From assembly GCF_011752625.1 (NCBI RefSeq), contig NZ_VWXD01000002.1, forward strand, positions 744,001-808,000: a stretch of DNA of 64,000 bases, in the 5' to 3' direction. The translations under genes and the position numbers were made by a program. Below, one piece after another: positions 59,320 to 64,000 of this stretch. Origin of the DNA: Candidatus Pantoea formicae. GTDB taxonomy: Bacteria; Pseudomonadota; Gammaproteobacteria; Enterobacterales; Enterobacteriaceae. Below the pieces are notes generated by a model. The model ran no database searches. It was given only the letters and a program-made list of their open reading frames with translations, and was not told where the DNA came from. Each line of letters begins with the position of its first letter. The first letter of the stretch is position 1.

Positions 59320-59337
59320 AGTACATCTTAATGTACT
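59320..59337. promoter_or_regulatory. Palindrome upstream of yafNO
   Basis: AGTACAT-CTTA-ATGTACT, perfect 7-bp arms, 24 bp before the yafN start. TACAT also occurs at 59310-59314 and 59345-59349. It is a likely binding site for the YafN/YafO complex. I saw no LexA box (CTGT-N8-ACAG). Confidence 0.6.
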
Positions 59338-59370
59338 CATTAATATACATCAAAAGTAATATTAAAAAAG

Positions 59371-59394
59371 TTGCCCAAGAGACATCTCAGGCAA
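59371..59394 (-). terminator. Terminator of the L-fucose operon
   Basis: Stem TTGCC / GGCAA with an inner GAGA / TCTC stem. On the minus strand CTTTTTTAATA follows. It lies 28 bp past the fucP stop codon. Confidence 0.82.
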
Positions 59395-59422
59395 CTCAAA
59401 CTGAGAGAGGAAAAGGAGAAGT

Positions 59423-60649
59423 TTACTGACTCTTACGCTGGCTTAGCGCATAAAACAGCACCACCGCAAAGCAAACCAGTGGCAGGCCATATGCCAGTGC
59501 GGTGCTGGAGGTATCCGAAATGCGCCCCATGAACCACGGCATGATCGCCCCGCCCACAATCGCCATAATCATAAAGGAGCTGGCTTGCTTGGTGGCCGGC
59601 CCCAGGTTCTTCACACCCATGGCAAAAATGGTGGGAAACATCGTCGACATAAAGAAGAAGATGGCCACCAAGGCGATGACTGAAATATCGCCCATGCCCA
59701 GCATCACCACCGCGCAAAGCACAATATTAATCAGCGCATAGGCTGCCAGAATTAATGCCGGTGAAATGCGGCCCATTAGCCAGGTAGAGAAGAATCGTCC
59801 CAGCATGAAACACACCATGCCCACCGACAACATATATGCCGCACTCTGATTGGTTACACCCTGCCAGTGCTCGGTTGTGTAGTTAATAAAGAAGGCACCG
59901 ACACCCACCTGCGCGGCCACATAAAAGAATTGCGCGATAACACCGCCGACAAAATGTTTATGCTGCCATAACGTTTGACCAGAATGTCTTGGGCTCACCT
60001 CTTCAGCTTCGCGAATATCCGGCAATGCCGTGCGTTTAAATAGCAGTGCGATGCCGATGACCACACAGGCAATAACCACATAGGTGATTTTAACGGTACT
60101 TTGCGCCTCATCTGCGCTGGCATGGCTGAAAAAAAGCGTGCCGCCGATCATCGGTCCCACAAATTGGCCGAGACCGTTAAAAGATTGCGCCAGATTCAGG
60201 CGTCGCTCAGCCCCTCGAGCGTCACCCAGGACCGTGGCATAAGGATTGGCAGCCGTTTCCAGACACCCTAATCCGCATGCCAGCACAAACAACGCAAACA
60301 AAAACATCATGAAATTATTGACCATAGCTGCTGGCACAAACAATAAAGCGCCAATCGCATACAGTGCCAACCCGGCCAAAATTCCGGCTTTATATCCATG
60401 TCGACTCATAAAATAGCCAGCAGGCATGGCAACCAAAAAATAAGCACCAAAATAGGCACCTTGTAATAACCCTGACTGCGCTTTCGTCACGTGCAGCGTT
60501 TCCTGAAAATGCTTATTTAGGACATCCAACAGGCCATAAGACACGCCCCACATAAAAAACAGCGTGGTGATGAGCATAAATGCCCAACGCAGGCTAATAG
60601 CGCCCCCGACACCGACATTATTCGGCGTCCCGACTTGTTCTGTAGACAT
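59423..60649 (-). CDS. fucP: L-fucose:H+ symporter FucP
   Basis: 408-residue, 12-helix MFS transporter of the FucP group: FMWGVSYGLLDVLNKHFQETL in helix 1, MPAGYFMSRHGYKAGIL, the helix-4/5 signature GLGCLETAANPYATVLG, and MSTMFPTIFAMGVKNLGPATKQ in the second half. It is the last gene of the operon, so uptake and oxidation are made together. There is a 40-bp gap after the mutarotase gene with AGGATATAACC before the ATG. Confidence 0.93.
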   Translation of the reverse strand: MSTEQVGTPNNVGVGGAISLRWAFMLITTLFFMWGVSYGLLDVLNKHFQETLHVTKAQSGLLQGAYFGAYFLVAMPAGYFMSRHGYKAGILAGLALYAIGALLFVPAAMVNNFMMFLFALFVLACGLGCLETAANPYATVLGDARGAERRLNLAQSFNGLGQFVGPMIGGTLFFSHASADEAQSTVKITYVVIACVVIGIALLFKRTALPDIREAEEVSPRHSGQTLWQHKHFVGGVIAQFFYVAAQVGVGAFFINYTTEHWQGVTNQSAAYMLSVGMVCFMLGRFFSTWLMGRISPALILAAYALINIVLCAVVMLGMGDISVIALVAIFFFMSTMFPTIFAMGVKNLGPATKQASSFMIMAIVGGAIMPWFMGRISDTSSTALAYGLPLVCFAVVLFYALSQRKSQ

Positions 60650-60689
60650 GGTTATATCCTCGTAGCGTACTGTAGGTAAGAGTTGTTAT

Positions 60690-62648
<1,959 letters not shown>

Positions 62649-62650
62649 CC

Positions 62651-63937
62651 TTAAACTCCTTGCGCGCGATAGCGATATTTATCCAGCGAGGCGGGGAACA
62701 TCTCGATGGAAAACCCCGGAGCCTTTGGCGGCAGATACGCGGCTCCGCGGATCTCACAAGGGTGCAGGAAGTGTTCATGTAAGTGATCGACATACTCAAT
62801 CACCCTGCCTTCATGGGTACCCGCAATACAGACGAAATCAATCATCGAAAGATGCTGAACGTATTCACACAGTCCAACGCCTCCAGCATGTGGACATACC
62901 GGTAATTGGTATTTAGCCGCCATCAGCATCACCGCCAGCACTTCATTGACACCGCCTAAACGACAGGCATCGATCTGCACGACATCGATCGCTTCGCGCA
63001 TGATGAACTGCTTGAAAACAATGCGGTTCTGACACATCTCACCGGTTGCCACCTTAATGGGCGCAACGCCCTGACGAATCTTGCGATGCCCTTCCACATC
63101 ATCGGGACTGGTCGGTTCCTCGATAAACCAAGGCTTAGCAAATGCCAGTTGCTGTACCCAATTTACCGCATCCTTCACCTCCCACACCTGGTTGGCATCA
63201 ATCATCAAATGACGATCCGGCCCCAGGACTTCTCGTGCGATCCTGACGCGACGTTTGTCATCCTCCAGATCACGCCCGACTTTCAGCTTGATATGCGAGA
63301 ACCCCGCATCGACAGCCTGCTGACAGAGTCGACGCAGCTTTTCATCGTCATAGCCTAGCCAGCCAGCTGAAGTGGTGTAGCACGGATAACCTTCCTGTTC
63401 TAACTGCTGAATACGTTGTGCTTTACCCTCGGCTTGGGCAGTCAGTAACGCCAGTGCTTCGTCAGGCGTGATGCAGTCAGTGAGGTAGCGGAAGTCGATA
63501 CAACGCACCAATTCCTCTGGCGACATATCCGCCACCAGCCGCCACAGCGGTTTTTCCTGCGATTTTGCCCACAAATCCCAAATCGCATTCACCACCGCCC
63601 CCGTGGCGAGATGGATGGCGCCTTTGTCTGGCCCGATCCAGCGCAATTGGCTATCACTGGTGATGTCACGCCAGAATTGCCCCATATCAGCAGTGATAGT
63701 TTCCAGTTGGCGACCCACGATCAAATGCTCCAGCGCACGGATAGCGGCACAGCAGATTTCATTGCCGCGACCGATGGTGAACGTCAAACCGTGACCGCTG
63801 ATCGCGGCATTATCCGTCTCAATAATCACATAAGCAGCGGAGTAGTCAGGATCGGGGTTCATCGCATCCGATCCATCCAAATGCGCTGAGGTAGGAAAAC
63901 GAATGTCTTCAACTCGCATAGCCGTCAGTTTGGTCAT
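62651..63937 (-). CDS. L-fuconate dehydratase (enolase superfamily)
   Basis: 428-residue Mg-dependent dehydratase making 2-keto-3-deoxy-L-fuconate. The barrel carries the KxK base in HIKLKVGRD, metal ligands in MIDANQVWE, WFIEEPTSPDD and ATGEMCQNR, and the catalytic His in CPHAGGVGLCE. The N-terminal block TSAHLDGSDAMNPDPDYSAAYV and length match characterised FucD-type proteins. Its ATG overlaps the stop of the preceding gene by four bases. Confidence 0.93.
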   Translation of the reverse strand: MTKLTAMRVEDIRFPTSAHLDGSDAMNPDPDYSAAYVIIETDNAAISGHGLTFTIGRGNEICCAAIRALEHLIVGRQLETITADMGQFWRDITSDSQLRWIGPDKGAIHLATGAVVNAIWDLWAKSQEKPLWRLVADMSPEELVRCIDFRYLTDCITPDEALALLTAQAEGKAQRIQQLEQEGYPCYTTSAGWLGYDDEKLRRLCQQAVDAGFSHIKLKVGRDLEDDKRRVRIAREVLGPDRHLMIDANQVWEVKDAVNWVQQLAFAKPWFIEEPTSPDDVEGHRKIRQGVAPIKVATGEMCQNRIVFKQFIMREAIDVVQIDACRLGGVNEVLAVMLMAAKYQLPVCPHAGGVGLCEYVQHLSMIDFVCIAGTHEGRVIEYVDHLHEHFLHPCEIRGAAYLPPKAPGFSIEMFPASLDKYRYRAQGV

Positions 63938-64000
63938 TGTGCTGAGCCCTCGGTGATTTGACGCTGCTCACCCAAGCCAGCAATGCCCAAGGTGATCGTT
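63934..64000 (-). CDS. C-terminal end of an upstream operon gene, probably an FAH-family hydrolase
   Basis: Only the last 21 codons are visible, reading TITLGIAGLGEQRQITEGSA and a final Q before TGA. The GLGEQRQ ending is typical of fumarylacetoacetate-hydrolase-family enzymes. One of these, 2,4-diketo-3-deoxy-L-fuconate hydrolase, acts in the same pathway. Because so little is visible this is an inference from the end motif and operon context. Confidence 0.6.
   Translation of the reverse strand, partial: TITLGIAGLGEQRQITEGSAQ

Noticed and set aside
59297..59422. LexA site before yafN
   Set aside because: No CTGT-N8-ACAG match; the palindrome present has a different sequence.

Overview
The window looks like a chromosomal segment of an enterobacterium of the Pantoea/Erwinia lineage, most likely Pantoea; the genus is an inference from protein similarity and gene order, not a computed placement. 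The left third keeps an Escherichia coli-like order (mak, rdgC, ppnP, aroM, yaiA, aroL, yaiI, proC, psiF, iraP), with extra genes inserted and phoA and ddlA missing. I saw no rRNA, tRNA, transposase, phage or CRISPR feature.

Layout. 1-14.3 kb: the mak-to-iraP backbone, interrupted by an OPT transporter/DUF1177/IclR block beside aroM and by a Rieske-FAD oxidoreductase after proC. 14.4-24 kb: an orphan lacZ preceded by a lac-type operator, mdtG overlapping its 3' end, small exported proteins, a GGDEF-EAL enzyme and a CPBP protease. 24.1-28.8 kb: an AscG-type repressor facing a beta-glucoside PTS operon that carries an AscG-type operator. 29.7-31.4 kb: several tiny genes and osmC. 31.4-38.9 kb: the lldPRD L-lactate operon with paired LldR operators, then a CynX-like exporter, a LysR regulator and a Tat-exported amidohydrolase. 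39-45.2 kb: dbpA, cheV, a chemoreceptor and sdaC. 45.7-49.6 kb: a glycosyltransferase, an AT-rich gap and an orphan flagellin with a four-module insert. 49.6-52 kb: a LysR regulator and an aldehyde dehydrogenase. 52.7-58.4 kb: an envelope cluster (DipZ, two secreted alpha/beta hydrolases, a two-component system, a DUF6130 protein). 58.6-59.3 kb: a yafNO toxin-antitoxin pair. 59.4-64 kb: a non-phosphorylative L-fucose operon that runs off the right edge.

The most unusual content is non-coding. A family of long dispersed repeats (about 0.5-0.75 kb) occurs four times, near 2.0, 12.5, 28.9 and 52.0 kb. The copies share long near-identical stretches and conserved inverted arms that could form mutually exclusive structures. 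One copy carries a 42-bp tandem array. No copy has a credible protein or a transposase.

Other regulatory signals tie separate genes together. Sigma-28 type promoters precede cheV, the chemoreceptor and the flagellin. A shared TGTATCT...ACACATACA element precedes two transcription units flanking the two-component system, marking the 52.7-58.4 kb cluster as a candidate signalling regulon. A 10-mer is shared by the promoters around a LysR gene.
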